Shown: positions 16,955-26,511, counted from the stretch's first letter. The stretch is DNA of 64,000 bases from Marivirga sericea (GCF_900177665.1 NZ_FXAW01000007.1:62001-126000), one strand, 5' to 3'. Numbers and translations: made by a program. Notes: a model not told the origin generated them from the letters alone.

Positions 16955-19165
16955 TTACTTCAAATACCTATCTAAATAATTGATATAGTTATTCATCAAA
17001 AGTAAATAACTCGGGTAGTTATAAGCTACACCATGCGCTCCTGGAGGAAAAATTTTCAAATCATGATCTTTTCCATTGTCGATTAATCCCTTCACCAATT
17101 GAAACGTATTTTGAACATGTACATTTTCATCCATAGTGCTATGCGCTATAAACATATGGCCTGTTAAATTCTTTGCATAAGTAGTCGAAGCAGAATTGAT
17201 ATAGCCTTCTTCATTATCCTCTTCCAATCCCATATAGCGCTCTGCATAAATACTGTCATATAATCTCCAGTCTGTAACAGGAGCTCCTACAAGAGCCACT
17301 TTAAAAACCTCAGGGTGATTCAAAATAGAAAAGCTACTCATATATCCTCCGTAACTATGGCCTCTGATCGCAACTTTATCAGCATCAACATATCCTTGAT
17401 CTATTATGTATGCGGCCGCTTCAGCAAAATCCTGAGCTTCAGCATGACCTAGATTTTTATAAACTACTTTTTCAAACTCACGGCCATAGCCTCCACCTCC
17501 TCTGTTATTTACCTGCAATACTACGTAGCCATTATGAAGTAAATATTGATGCCAAGCACTTACGCTCCATTGATTATAAACTGATTGTGCACCTGGTCCA
17601 CCGTAAACATCTACTACCATAGGATATTTTTGGGATGCATCAAAGCCTAAGGGTTTATAAACTGAAATGTCAATTTTATTGCCCTCACTATTTTCAAAAC
17701 TTGATAATTCCGGCATCACAAATGCGACATTATTCATTGCTTCATTAACTTGCTTATTGTCTTCCAACATTTTTATAGACTTACCCGAAGCATCTCGCAA
17801 TTCAATTTTAGTAGGCGTATTTATGTTAGAATATCTATCAATAAAATAAGTCGCTTCAGGAGCCATATCAATGTTATGACGACCTTCCATCTCTGTCACT
17901 TTCTTTTTCCCTCTTCCATTAAAATTCACCACATAGAGCTGTCTTTCCAGAGGTGAATCTTCTGTTGAGCTGTAATATATTTTCTTCTTTTTACTATCAA
18001 CAGCATGCACATACACGACTTCCCATTCACCCTCTGTCAATTGATTTTGCAATTCACCTTCGTAATCGTAGCGATACAAATGAGCGTATCCATCCTTATC
18101 AGATATCCAGAAAAACTCTTCACTATCTTTAGGGAAAAATGCGTAATGCATAATGCCCGCAAAGAAATCAAACACATCAATCCAGGCATCAGAAGTTTCT
18201 TCCATGATCATATTGGCTTTTCCTGATTTAGCATCTGCCATGTACATTTTCATATGAGTTTGTGCTCTGTTCAAATGCATCACTGCTAATTTCTCTTTTT
18301 CAGCTGTCCAGTAAATCCTTGGGATATACCCTTCCTCCAACGGAACCTGCATCCACTCTTTAGATTTTTTAGATACGTTAATCACCCCAATTCTAACGGT
18401 CGGGTTGGTATCCCCTACTTGTGGGTACGGAACTTTTATCCATTCTTTATGAGTACCTTGATAATCCGTCATTTGAAAAATAGGGACTTCTCTTTCGTCA
18501 GATTGCCAAAATGCGATATACTCACTGTCATGCGACCATTCCCACGCTTGAGCAAGTCCAAATTCCTCTTCATAAGCCCATCCGAAACGACCATTGTAGA
18601 ATCCGTCTTCGGCATCATCAGTTAATTGAGTTTCTTGCTTAGATGCTAAATCGAAAACAAATAAATTACCCCCTCTTTCATAGCCTACTTTTTTTCCGTT
18701 CGGAGATAATTCAGCAGTTTGTGCGTCTTTAGCAACTAAATCTAAGGTCTTGTTTTCAATAGAATAGTAGTAATAGTCTGATATACCTGATCTTCTCCAA
18801 ACAGGACGGAAATTAGTTTGAAATAATAAATATTTGGAATCATCTGACCACTGGAAAGACACATATTGAAATGGATCTTCAGATCCAGGAACTTTCATGC
18901 CTTCAGTAGAAAATATTAGATTCTCTTCTTCGCTCTTTGGCTTAAAAGATTTAATTAATTGAGCTCCGTTTTCAGCTCTTTCAGTAAATGAATAAGCCTC
19001 ACCATCATTAATCCAATTGATATTACTCGGGCCTGAGTTGCCGCCCAGCGGTCTTAAACCAGACATAGCTTCTTGAAAGCTACTGAATGTTTGTTTCTCC
19101 TGTGCTTGAACTGAAAAGCACATCATCAATAATAGCAAGCTAAAAAGCTGCGTAAATCGTTTCAT
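16955..19165 (-). CDS. dipeptidyl peptidase IV (peptidase family S9B)
   Basis: About 736 aa. A signal peptide (MKRFTQLFSLLLLMMCFSVQA) leads into the eight-bladed beta-propeller (about 60-480) and the C-terminal alpha/beta-hydrolase domain. The catalytic triad is visible: Ser in GHSYGGYMS (about residue 606), Asp in HSTMDENVH (about 681) and His in PPGAHGVAY (about 713), numbered from a Met two codons upstream. The propeller holds the double-Glu motif WAYEEEFGLA that binds the free N-terminus in DPP IV enzymes. It releases X-Pro or X-Ala dipeptides in the periplasm. I chose the MKRF start rather than the Met two codons earlier because it directly begins the signal peptide; both are possible. 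Confidence 0.95.
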   Translation of the reverse strand: MKRFTQLFSLLLLMMCFSVQAQEKQTFSSFQEAMSGLRPLGGNSGPSNINWINDGEAYSFTERAENGAQLIKSFKPKSEEENLIFSTEGMKVPGSEDPFQYVSFQWSDDSKYLLFQTNFRPVWRRSGISDYYYYSIENKTLDLVAKDAQTAELSPNGKKVGYERGGNLFVFDLASKQETQLTDDAEDGFYNGRFGWAYEEEFGLAQAWEWSHDSEYIAFWQSDEREVPIFQMTDYQGTHKEWIKVPYPQVGDTNPTVRIGVINVSKKSKEWMQVPLEEGYIPRIYWTAEKEKLAVMHLNRAQTHMKMYMADAKSGKANMIMEETSDAWIDVFDFFAGIMHYAFFPKDSEEFFWISDKDGYAHLYRYDYEGELQNQLTEGEWEVVYVHAVDSKKKKIYYSSTEDSPLERQLYVVNFNGRGKKKVTEMEGRHNIDMAPEATYFIDRYSNINTPTKIELRDASGKSIKMLEDNKQVNEAMNNVAFVMPELSSFENSEGNKIDISVYKPLGFDASQKYPMVVDVYGGPGAQSVYNQWSVSAWHQYLLHNGYVVLQVNNRGGGGYGREFEKVVYKNLGHAEAQDFAEAAAYIIDQGYVDADKVAIRGHSYGGYMSSFSILNHPEVFKVALVGAPVTDWRLYDSIYAERYMGLEEDNEEGYINSASTTYAKNLTGHMFIAHSTMDENVHVQNTFQLVKGLIDNGKDHDLKIFPPGAHGVAYNYPSYLLLMNNYINYLDRYLK

Positions 19166-19362
19166 TATCATATTTCTGATTGTCTTTGTTCTAATTAGGC
19201 CTGAATTTAATAAAAAGGAATGGAAATATAGGTTTACAGCTTGTCAAGTTATCAGGTTTTCAGGTTAGAGGGTTTAGGTAGAATAGTCCTAAAAAGTTTA
19301 CAGATCTAACATATTTTTATAGATAGAATACCTTGGGATAAATTTAGATCTACCTCTACCCA

Positions 19363-20733
19363 TTACAATTCATTTCTCTTCTTGATCACCCGTAATTTCC
19401 AATAGCCCATTTTATAGTAAGCGAACGCTAAAATTGCAGCCATAAAATTTGAAATCGGAAATGCCCACCAAATTCCTTCAAATCCTAAAGAAGTTTTATT
19501 GGACAACATAAAGGCAGTGGGAAAACGAACAATCCATAAGCTAAATATGGAAATCAACATAGAAGCTTGCGTAAAGCCTGCACCATTAAATACACCATTT
19601 AGAATCTGCTGGACACCCAATAAGCCAAAACTTGGCGCCATTATTTTGATAAATAAAGCACCATTTTTAATTACTTCAGGATCATTCGGTATAAAGAAAG
19701 CTGTTATCGGTTCTGCAAAAATAAATAACAAAAATCCAATTCCTGTCAAACCGAAAAAACCAATTTTATTACTTAGATCTCCAATTTTCTCAGCCCTTTT
19801 GAGCTTATTTGCCCCTATATTTTGTCCTACCAAACTTGTCGTTGCAATGGCAAAACCGAGAGCTGGCACAACCACCAAACTCAAAATCCTAGCGCCTACA
19901 CCGTAAGCAGCCACTACCTCACTGCCGAAACTCGTCACTAACATGATCATGAAAGTCATTCCTGCCGCCCTGCTCGATTGATCTAAGCTAGATGGAATAC
20001 CTAATTCGAAGAGCTTCTTCACCCATGCGAAATCCCACTTCATATGGAAAAACTTTATCTTAATGCCCATATTTCCTCTAAATAGGATTGCTAAGCCTAT
20101 GAAAGCTGATATACCTTGAGTAAATACGCTGGCCATTGCAGCTCCAGCTACTCCATTTCCCTCTATCGGACCCCAGCCGAAAATAAAAAGAGGATCTAAT
20201 ATCAGATTTAGCAATACAGTGCCTAAAACGATAAACATGGGCAAATACACATTTCCAATTCCACGCATAAGGGATTGGAATACGAAAAACATGAAAAGGA
20301 AAACAAAGCCAAGGGATGATACTTCGAAGTAACTAATTGAATCTTTCAGAATCTCAGGACCCGCACCTACTATTTTCATCAGGGGCTCAGCAGAAAAATA
20401 ACCAAATGCCGCTAATAAAATGGAAATAAAAAAGATGATAATAACGGTCTGAGAAGAGGCATAATTAACCTTCACCTGATTTTCGGCTCCTTTGTGTTGC
20501 GAAACAATCACGGTGCCGGCCAAGGTCAATCCACCTCCTAATGACAAAACCAAAAACAGGATAGGGAAACTTAAACTAACCGCTGCCACAGCATTGGCTC
20601 CCAATCGACCCAGCCAAAAAGTATCAATTAACTGATATGCCGTTTGCAGTACATTAGCCATGATTATAGGGAAAGCCAGACTGACCAAGGAGTTCAAAAT
20701 CTTCCCTTCTGTGTACTTCTTAGCTTTTGCCAT
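19363..20733 (-). CDS. MATE family efflux transporter
   Basis: 456 aa with twelve predicted transmembrane helices arranged as two six-helix bundles, and typical MATE segments: SFPILFLVLSLGGGLTLAG early in the N lobe, and LVGQNIGANKLKRAEKIG in the C lobe (about 305-322). It is expected to extrude cationic drugs or metabolites by Na+ or H+ antiport across the inner membrane. It starts with MAKAKKYTEGKILNSL, a normal MATE N-terminus. The gene is isolated: 190 non-coding bases separate it from the dipeptidyl peptidase gene, and the next gene is divergent. Confidence 0.94.
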   Translation of the reverse strand: MAKAKKYTEGKILNSLVSLAFPIIMANVLQTAYQLIDTFWLGRLGANAVAAVSLSFPILFLVLSLGGGLTLAGTVIVSQHKGAENQVKVNYASSQTVIIIFFISILLAAFGYFSAEPLMKIVGAGPEILKDSISYFEVSSLGFVFLFMFFVFQSLMRGIGNVYLPMFIVLGTVLLNLILDPLFIFGWGPIEGNGVAGAAMASVFTQGISAFIGLAILFRGNMGIKIKFFHMKWDFAWVKKLFELGIPSSLDQSSRAAGMTFMIMLVTSFGSEVVAAYGVGARILSLVVVPALGFAIATTSLVGQNIGANKLKRAEKIGDLSNKIGFFGLTGIGFLLFIFAEPITAFFIPNDPEVIKNGALFIKIMAPSFGLLGVQQILNGVFNGAGFTQASMLISIFSLWIVRFPTAFMLSNKTSLGFEGIWWAFPISNFMAAILAFAYYKMGYWKLRVIKKRNEL

Positions 20734-20864
20734 TTTTAAAGGTACGGCTTTTGATTATATGGGTTTGTAATTCCTATTATGATTTAAAAAGTAATCAAAA
20801 TTTCATCGACAAACTCCAGTTTCCTAACAAAAAGATCCCCTAGCTGTTGTCCTAAATAAAAACT

Positions 20865-21119
20865 ATGAGAGAATACGAAGTTTTCTATAAAGATGGATCT
20901 ACCGTTAATTGTGATGCCAATGATCAACAGGACCTTCTTGATCAATTATTTGATGGAAAAGAAGAAAAGCTGATTGAAAAAGTGAAGTTACTAAGGTGGA
21001 GTACCGGCACTATGATCTACACAAAAGATCCCGCCAAGGAAAAAATTAACTCTGAAATCACCACTGCAGATGCTAACCCCTACGGATGGAGAAATGAGGG
21101 AGACATAGAAAAAGAGTAA
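20865..21119 (+). CDS. small conserved-looking hypothetical protein
   Basis: 84 aa, acidic, no signal peptide or membrane helix. The start MREYEVFYKDGSTVNC begins with a likely beta hairpin, followed by a helical part (QQDLLDQLFDGKEEKLIEKV) and a strand LRWSTGTMIYTKD. It has normal codon usage for this window and a start 131 bases from the divergent MATE gene, so it is likely real, but I recognise no family and no partner. Confidence 0.65.
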   Translation: MREYEVFYKDGSTVNCDANDQQDLLDQLFDGKEEKLIEKVKLLRWSTGTMIYTKDPAKEKINSEITTADANPYGWRNEGDIEKE

Positions 21120-21218
21120 AAAAGATGGGTCTTAGACAGCAAAAGTAAGTCGCTGAGAAAAAACACAAGATCCCATTTTTACCAAAAATCAACTTCAAAT
21201 AGGAACACTTTAGTCCTA

Positions 21219-21662
21219 CTAAGGCACTAAGGCTGAATTTTTTAATCTAATGACTTCCTCCATAGTGTGTTCATCTACAAATTGCTCAATAGTGAATCCC
21301 TTTTCTACCACTACAGATTTCTTCCTTAAATTTGATGCCGCTACTTTCGAAAGAATTTCTTTAGGATCTATTAATTGCGCATGAAACAATTTCTTACCCT
21401 GTAGATGTTTTAGCAAGCCCGGAAATAAGTTTTCAACAATCCAAGCTTGTGCTTCTAATGAAATAATACTCATCTTTCTAATGTCGGCCACTACAATGGT
21501 CGTATCTAACTGCTGAAAAGCTTGCAATAAATTACTGTTAATCTCTATAAATTCATCTAGGTCTTTCACTTTAGAATTGTACTGCAAAAAGAGTGCATTT
21601 AGCCCCTGATCCCAAAATACACTAGCTGTTGCTGTTTCGTAGTAGATTTTTGATTTTTCCAT
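21219..21662 (-). CDS. STAS/SpoIIAA-like hypothetical protein
   Basis: 147 aa, cytoplasmic. The pattern of an N-terminal strand pair (ALFLQYNSKVKDLDEFIEI), a helix, a central strand with an acid (TIVVADIRKMSIISLEAQ), then a helix and a further strand pair (KLFHAQLIDPKEIL) resembles the SpoIIAA-like/STAS fold used for Bacteroidota proteins of similar size. No phosphorylatable Ser of the DSSGL type is present, so an anti-sigma antagonist role is not implied. Function unknown; it is not in an operon. Confidence 0.6.
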   Translation of the reverse strand: MEKSKIYYETATASVFWDQGLNALFLQYNSKVKDLDEFIEINSNLLQAFQQLDTTIVVADIRKMSIISLEAQAWIVENLFPGLLKHLQGKKLFHAQLIDPKEILSKVAASNLRKKSVVVEKGFTIEQFVDEHTMEEVIRLKNSALVP

Positions 21663-21885
21663 AGCAATATTTTTTTATGAAAATAGCACTTTTTTTTTAA
21701 TAATTATTGATAGAAAATATATTATTATTTTAATTAGCTTGTAAAATATTCAAAATCAAACACTCTCTTGCCAATAGGCAAGTTCCCGCTTGATTGCATG
21801 AAAACACAATTTATTTTCAGACTATCATGATCAGTTTTAATCAATAATTATTAAATTTTAACCTAAATCAATTAGCGGAATAGAA

Positions 21886-22211
21886 GTGATTAATGTTGAC
21901 CACACCTCAGAAGTAAAAAATCAGGTAGTAGACAAAGATTTTATTTCAAGTTTAAGTTTCTATCACAGCGATTTAATTCTTAAAGACTATTTAAACCGCA
22001 AAGTTAGTCCAGAAGGCTTAAATTATAGGGGGGGGGGGATAAATTAACTACTCTTTTTCAACTGTCACTAATTTTGAATCAATTGAACCGAGATAATTCC
22101 CATTGGATGAAGCCAACTTGTGAATTTTTAAAAGCGCAACTGAATCAGGAAGACAACTTAAAAGTCAGAAGTCTTTCAGATAGTAAAGAATTAATGGGAT
22201 GGGAGATTTAA
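21886..22211 (+). pseudogene. reading frame interrupted at an 11-G tract (broken or slippage-dependent gene)
   Basis: From GTG 21886 a frame runs through NVDHTSEVKNQVV and LILKDYLNRKVSPEG to a homopolymer of 11 G (22028-22038) and then hits a stop at 22045. In the next frame, coding-like sequence continues without a stop for 58 codons (DKLTTLFQLSLILNQL to SKELMGWEI) and ends at 22211. A run of 9 or 12 G would join the two halves into one protein of about 108 residues. The stop lies 16 bases before the agmatine deiminase start, so the gene would be its operon partner. I recognise no family. No ATG is available; GTG is the only likely start. The tract could be a phase-variation switch, a slippage site, a pseudogene lesion or a sequencing error. 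Confidence 0.5.
22028..22038 (+). repeat. homopolymeric tract of 11 G
   Basis: Eleven consecutive G in a genome of roughly 35% GC, located inside the interrupted frame 21886-22211. I noticed no other G or C run of this length in the window. Confidence 0.97.
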
Positions 22212-22227
22212 TTTTAACAAAAACCTT

Positions 22228-23076
22228 ATGATACTAGATTCAGAGTGCAATACAGTTTATTTTTCCGAAAAGCTCAAAGAACACTTTCCAAGAGAGTTTA
22301 AAAACATCAGTGATGCTATTGCTCCTTTCGATTATATCAAGCTAAAACTATTAAAAGGAACCAAAGATGAATGGGCAAGAGATTATATGCCAATTCAGAC
22401 TGCAGAAAAAAGATTAATAAAGTTTCGTTATCAGCCAAGCTACGAACCAAGAGCCCGCTGGACTGAAAGCAAAAAGGTCATAAAAGCAAACAGACTAAGA
22501 ACTAATTTCTCAGAGCATAATATCAATTTAGACGGAGGAAACGTGGTGAAGTGGAAAGACAAAGTGATTATCACAGATAGAGTTCTTCAAGAAAATCACA
22601 CCTATGAAAAATGCCCTTCTTTACTGTATGAAAGAATATCAGAAGATCTTCAAGCAGAAGTGATCGTAATAAAAGCTCATCGGGAAAAAGACGATATGAC
22701 GGGTCACGCTGATGGAATGTTACGATTTGTAAATGAAAAAACCCTTATTGGAAATCGTTTAAGTGATGAGTGTGAACCCATCCGAGAGAATATTGCTCAG
22801 ATGCTTAAAGGACATCAATTTCATTATATCGATTTACCGTTCTTTGAAGATACGACTGTAAACCATTACTCTGCAATTGGAACTTATACTAATTTTCTAG
22901 AGATAGCAGATATAATTTTATTTCCTGTTTTTAATCATCCCAAGGAAAAAAACCAGGAAGCCCTAGAAATCATAAAAAATAGCTTTCCTAAACGGAAAAT
23001 AATCCCGATCAATATTGATGCAGTAGGAAAGCATGGAGGACTAATGAATTGTATAAGCTGGTGTTTGAAAGAGTGA
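22228..23076 (+). CDS. agmatine deiminase / porphyromonas-type peptidylarginine deiminase family
   Basis: 282 aa of the PAD_porph family. Catalytic-site segments are all present: Asp in DEWARDYMPI (about residue 52), His-x-Asp in MTGHADGMLRF (about 152-162) and the nucleophilic Cys in KHGGLMNCISWC near the C-terminus. It would hydrolyse agmatine (or peptidyl/free arginine-like guanidines) to the carbamoyl derivative plus ammonia. The protein is shorter than the usual 340-370 aa because the family's N-terminal strand and 'PAEWE' region are missing; no upstream in-frame start exists before a stop at 22192, so the short form is the only one encoded here. Its 5' neighbour is the G-tract frame, 16 bases away. 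Confidence 0.9.
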   Translation: MILDSECNTVYFSEKLKEHFPREFKNISDAIAPFDYIKLKLLKGTKDEWARDYMPIQTAEKRLIKFRYQPSYEPRARWTESKKVIKANRLRTNFSEHNINLDGGNVVKWKDKVIITDRVLQENHTYEKCPSLLYERISEDLQAEVIVIKAHREKDDMTGHADGMLRFVNEKTLIGNRLSDECEPIRENIAQMLKGHQFHYIDLPFFEDTTVNHYSAIGTYTNFLEIADIILFPVFNHPKEKNQEALEIIKNSFPKRKIIPINIDAVGKHGGLMNCISWCLKE

Positions 23077-23199
23077 GATTGATAAATGATCTTAAGTACA
23101 ATTGCATAAATAACTGATTAAAGATAATGAACATGATCAGCTAAAACGATGTAGTTATGTTCCCGTTATTATTGAGCAATCAGTAAAAAAACGATTTCT

Positions 23200-23658
23200 A
23201 TGTTTAATTTTGATTGGCATGAGGAGCTCATAATATTTATGAACGTCGCCATTGCTGCGATACTAACCGGCCTAATAGGCTGGGAAAGAGAAGTGAAGGA
23301 CAAACCAGCAGGTTTTAGAACCAATATGATTGTAGGTGCCTCTTCAGCATTAATTTTATCCTTAGGAGAAATTCTTATCAATCATTATATTCAAAATGGC
23401 TTAAATAATGTCATCCAACCTGATCCCACCAGGATTATTGAAGCCATAATCTTAGGAATAAGTTTTATAGGTGCAGGAACTATTTTAAAAGCAAATGGCG
23501 ATAGCAAAGTTTATTATCTTACAACTGCTGCCACAGTGCTTTTCGCTGCTGGAATCGGAATTGCTGTGGCTCTACAACAATATGTTCTTGCAGTTGCAGC
23601 TACTGTACTATTGCTAATCATAAACAAGGTCGCAAATCTTCTTAAAAAGAAAGTATAA
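23200..23658 (+). CDS. MgtC/SapB family membrane protein
   Basis: 152 aa with four transmembrane helices. The conserved MgtC core is visible: AAILTGLIGWEREVKDKPAGFRTN is split over residues about 17-41, followed by MIVGASSALIL and the third-helix ISFIGAGTILKANG and LTTAATVLFAAGIGIAVA. These proteins sit in the inner membrane; MgtC of pathogens modulates F-type ATPase and Mg2+ adaptation, while the role of the short SapB-like form is not established. It lacks the C-terminal ACT-like domain. Monocistronic. Confidence 0.92.
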   Translation: MFNFDWHEELIIFMNVAIAAILTGLIGWEREVKDKPAGFRTNMIVGASSALILSLGEILINHYIQNGLNNVIQPDPTRIIEAIILGISFIGAGTILKANGDSKVYYLTTAATVLFAAGIGIAVALQQYVLAVAATVLLLIINKVANLLKKKV

Positions 23659-23753
23659 TATGATTTGACCTGTAATCTCGAGTAGGAAGCGTAAAGTAGG
23701 ACTAATCTTTAGTCCTAGAAAATCTTCTGCGATATCTTAAAATAAATAAAACC

Positions 23754-23788
23754 ATTAAAGCTGCCAACAGAAAGACGGCAGCTTTAAT
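23754..23788 (-). terminator. hairpin, probable terminator of the GH97 gene
   Basis: A 12-bp perfect stem (ATTAAAGCTGCC / GGCAGCTTTAAT) with an 11-base loop sits between the convergent MgtC and GH97 genes. On the minus strand it is followed by GGTTTTATTTATTTT, a T-rich tail; on the plus strand the tail is not T-rich. It lies about 106 bases past the GH97 stop. Confidence 0.6.
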
Positions 23789-23893
23789 GCATTAAAAACT
23801 CTAGCAGGCAAAACAAGATACTAGTTTAATTAAGGCAGCACAGGCAACTCACCCAAAATCACTTAGCTGAAATACTTATGATAAAAGACATAT

Positions 23894-26026
23894 TCATTCT
23901 TTTTCGGTAATACTCATAGCAAAGCCTCCTCCTGAAGCTAATCTTACCTCCAATTGAGAATCTCGAGTCAGCTCCACTTCTTCTATTTCATACTCTTCCG
24001 GATTATCATTCCAATGTGCTTGAGGTCCATCTTTATAGAGGGTGCCACTATAGGTTTTACCTTCCTTCAGAAAGTCAAAAGTCAAGGATTGCATTCTTTC
24101 ATTTTCATCCGTAATACCTCCTACAAACCAGTCTCCGCTTTCTCTTTCCTGTCTAGCAATGGTAACATAATCGCCTACTTCCCCATCTAAAACCTTCGAC
24201 TGTTGCCAATCTACTCCAACATCGGTAATAAATTGAAATGCTGGATGCACTTTACCGTCTTTCAGGTAATGCTCTGGTAAATCACAGGCCATCTGAACAG
24301 GACTGTAAATGACCACATATAAAGCCAATTGCTGCGCTAATGTGGTATTAACCTGATTGTCTTCTTTGTATTCATCAAATTTAATATTGAACACCCCTGG
24401 TGTGAAATCAATCGGCCCTGCCAACATTCTTGTAAAAGCTATAGTTGGTAAATGGCTGGGAGGATTACCTCCATCAGAAGCCCAAGCGTTAAATTCTTGC
24501 CCTCTAAGACCTTCTCTCGCAATTGCATTTGGATAAGTTCTGCGCTTGCCCGTAGCCTTAATAGGCTCATGTGCATTGACTGCTATCTTCTTTTTAGCGG
24601 CCTCATCTAATACCTTTTGATAATGATTGACCATCCACTGCCCATGGTGATATTCTCCTTTAGGGATAATCTCTCCCACATAGCCCGTTTTTACGGAATT
24701 CATCCCGTTCTCCTTCATAAAATCAAATGCTACCTCCATTTGCTTTTCATAGGTTCTTGGCGCAGCCGAAGTTTCGTGGTGCATGATTACCTCTACTCCT
24801 TTTTCATCCGCATACTGCATCACCTCCTCAAAATCATAATCATCATAAGGTGTCATGAAATCAAACACTCCTTCACGATCATCTGTATTGATCCACTGAT
24901 CCCAACCCGTATTCCATCCTTCCACCAAAAGGCCTCTAATACCATTTTGAGAGGCAAAGTCAATATACTTTTTAGCATTTGCAGTAGTAGCTCCATGCCT
25001 CGATGTACCCGCTTTACCCGTGGTATAAGTATTCATATCTTGGCTTCCTTCTATGTCCCAGGTGGATTTACCAATATGCATTTCCCACCAGATCCCTACA
25101 TATTTCATGGGCGTAAAATAAGGCAACTCTCCTATTTCGTTAGGTTCGTTCAGGTTTAGGATCATTTTTGACTCAATGAGATCTCCTGCTTTTTCTGCAA
25201 TCTGAATAGTTCTCCATGGAGTATTGAAAGGTAAGTTGACCTTTGCTTTTCCTCCCAGTATTTCTGAACCCACGAGTTCGCTTGTCATCTCAAAATTTTC
25301 AGGATCAACTTTTAAAGTCATACCAGCATAATTAGTTAAATCAGCTTCATGAAAACTTAAATACAGCCCATCATCTGTTTTCATAGTAACTGGCGTATTT
25401 ACAGCATTTTCAGGTATATAGGTGGCATTTAAATCCGGATGGTTTCGCTTGGAAATGGCATCAATCGCAGAGAACAAGCTTTCATTATATAAATGCTCAT
25501 AGTTATCCCAGTCCCCTGGCATCCACCACACCTTATGATCGCCTGTTAAATTAAATTCTGTGTTTTCATCGGTGATCAACAGCTCTTGCATTCCTGCCTG
25601 CTCAGGAAATTCATATCTAAAACCAATTCCATCATCATAGACTTTGAAATGGATGTTGAGCTTTCTTTTAGTTTCAGATTGTTCCTCTAAATAGACAATC
25701 AGCTCATTATAATGATTTCTGACCTGTAGCTGCTCACCCCATGGCATGTCCCACACTTCATCGGCAGTCGCTTTTTCTGACTTTAGAAATTTAAAATCAT
25801 TTTTTAAGCTCTGAAGGTCTTTGAAATCAAAACTCATAAAAGAGCTATCCACGACAATTTTATCATTATGACTAAGTCGATAAAAAGGCTGTCCTTCTTT
25901 TGATAGATCAAAGGTTATTTCGTTCGCCTCATTGGGAGACTTGACGGTTAAGAGTGTTTTCTTTTCCTCACAGGAAATCAGTGAAACAAATAAGAATGTA
26001 CAAATTGCTAAGCATAAATTTTTCAT
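23894..26026 (-). CDS. glycoside hydrolase family 97, alpha-glucosidase-type lipoprotein
   Basis: 710 aa from the MKNLCLAICTFLFVSLISCEEK start, which gives a lipoprotein signal with Cys near residue 19; an upstream Met would add 20 non-signal residues. Domains: GH97 N-terminal beta-sandwich (about 25-280), the TIM barrel (about 290-570) and a C-terminal beta-domain. Active-site Glu residues are seen in VIMHHETSAAP, VNAHEPIKATG and REGLRGQEFNAW, matching the inverting subgroup typified by SusB rather than the retaining one. It would release glucose from alpha-glucan oligosaccharides in the periplasm. No susCD genes are adjacent, so it is a stand-alone enzyme. Confidence 0.92.
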   Translation of the reverse strand: MKNLCLAICTFLFVSLISCEEKKTLLTVKSPNEANEITFDLSKEGQPFYRLSHNDKIVVDSSFMSFDFKDLQSLKNDFKFLKSEKATADEVWDMPWGEQLQVRNHYNELIVYLEEQSETKRKLNIHFKVYDDGIGFRYEFPEQAGMQELLITDENTEFNLTGDHKVWWMPGDWDNYEHLYNESLFSAIDAISKRNHPDLNATYIPENAVNTPVTMKTDDGLYLSFHEADLTNYAGMTLKVDPENFEMTSELVGSEILGGKAKVNLPFNTPWRTIQIAEKAGDLIESKMILNLNEPNEIGELPYFTPMKYVGIWWEMHIGKSTWDIEGSQDMNTYTTGKAGTSRHGATTANAKKYIDFASQNGIRGLLVEGWNTGWDQWINTDDREGVFDFMTPYDDYDFEEVMQYADEKGVEVIMHHETSAAPRTYEKQMEVAFDFMKENGMNSVKTGYVGEIIPKGEYHHGQWMVNHYQKVLDEAAKKKIAVNAHEPIKATGKRRTYPNAIAREGLRGQEFNAWASDGGNPPSHLPTIAFTRMLAGPIDFTPGVFNIKFDEYKEDNQVNTTLAQQLALYVVIYSPVQMACDLPEHYLKDGKVHPAFQFITDVGVDWQQSKVLDGEVGDYVTIARQERESGDWFVGGITDENERMQSLTFDFLKEGKTYSGTLYKDGPQAHWNDNPEEYEIEEVELTRDSQLEVRLASGGGFAMSITEKE

Positions 26027-26511
26027 TATTATAATATTTAGTGATTTGTCATGGCTTGACAAGTTCTTTCTAGAATGTATCTCCAACGGCTAATTGATAC
26101 ACTGCTAAAGTAGCAATGCAAAACAAGTACTACAATCTTTCTAAGAACTATTTGACGAGAAGCTAGGAACGAGAGCAAGATGATCTGCATTTCGCCAAGA
26201 AAAGCGATGCAGAATGGAATAAGTTCAAGGACTGTAGTCTTCCTTTATGACGGTCCCATATAATAAATCTGGACCAAATAACCTTTTTGTAAACCCGACC
26301 CCTATAATCGAATAGCCAAAGAATGCTTGACCATATTGTATATTCTCTCTCTTCTTTTAGCCATTTTAATCATCTAAATTCCCCTAGGCTGCCTAGATTA
26401 GTTAGTTGACTGACCATGAATACTTTTTATGCCGCCAAGGATTATCAGCTTCAATAAATTTAGCTTAAATAGCGTAAGGAAATTAAATAGGCGGTGAGCC
26501 TTCAAAATCGT
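26027..26511. other. non-coding spacer with a short open stretch and a hairpin
   Basis: Nearly 490 bases between the minus-strand GH97 and miaE genes. It contains an imperfect hairpin CTGCAT..CGC / GCGATGCAG at 26185-26212. A 44-codon stop-free stretch on the minus strand (26225-26356, including GYSIIGVGFTKRLFGPDLLY) looks protein-like but has no start codon; it may be a decayed gene end or chance. I cannot support any gene here. Confidence 0.35.

Noticed and set aside
16797-16979. 60-codon plus-strand frame between fasciclin and DPP IV genes
   Set aside because: Tyr/Ile/Asn-rich translation with no family-like pattern, begins inside a hairpin and overlaps the end of the DPP IV gene on the other strand.
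19499-19906. 135-codon plus-strand frame inside the MATE gene
   Set aside because: Antisense shadow; Lys/Pro/Ile-rich, the mirror of membrane-helix codons.
24617-25159. 180-codon plus-strand frame inside the GH97 gene
   Set aside because: Antisense shadow of a strongly supported gene, His/Ile/Ser-rich and with no family features.
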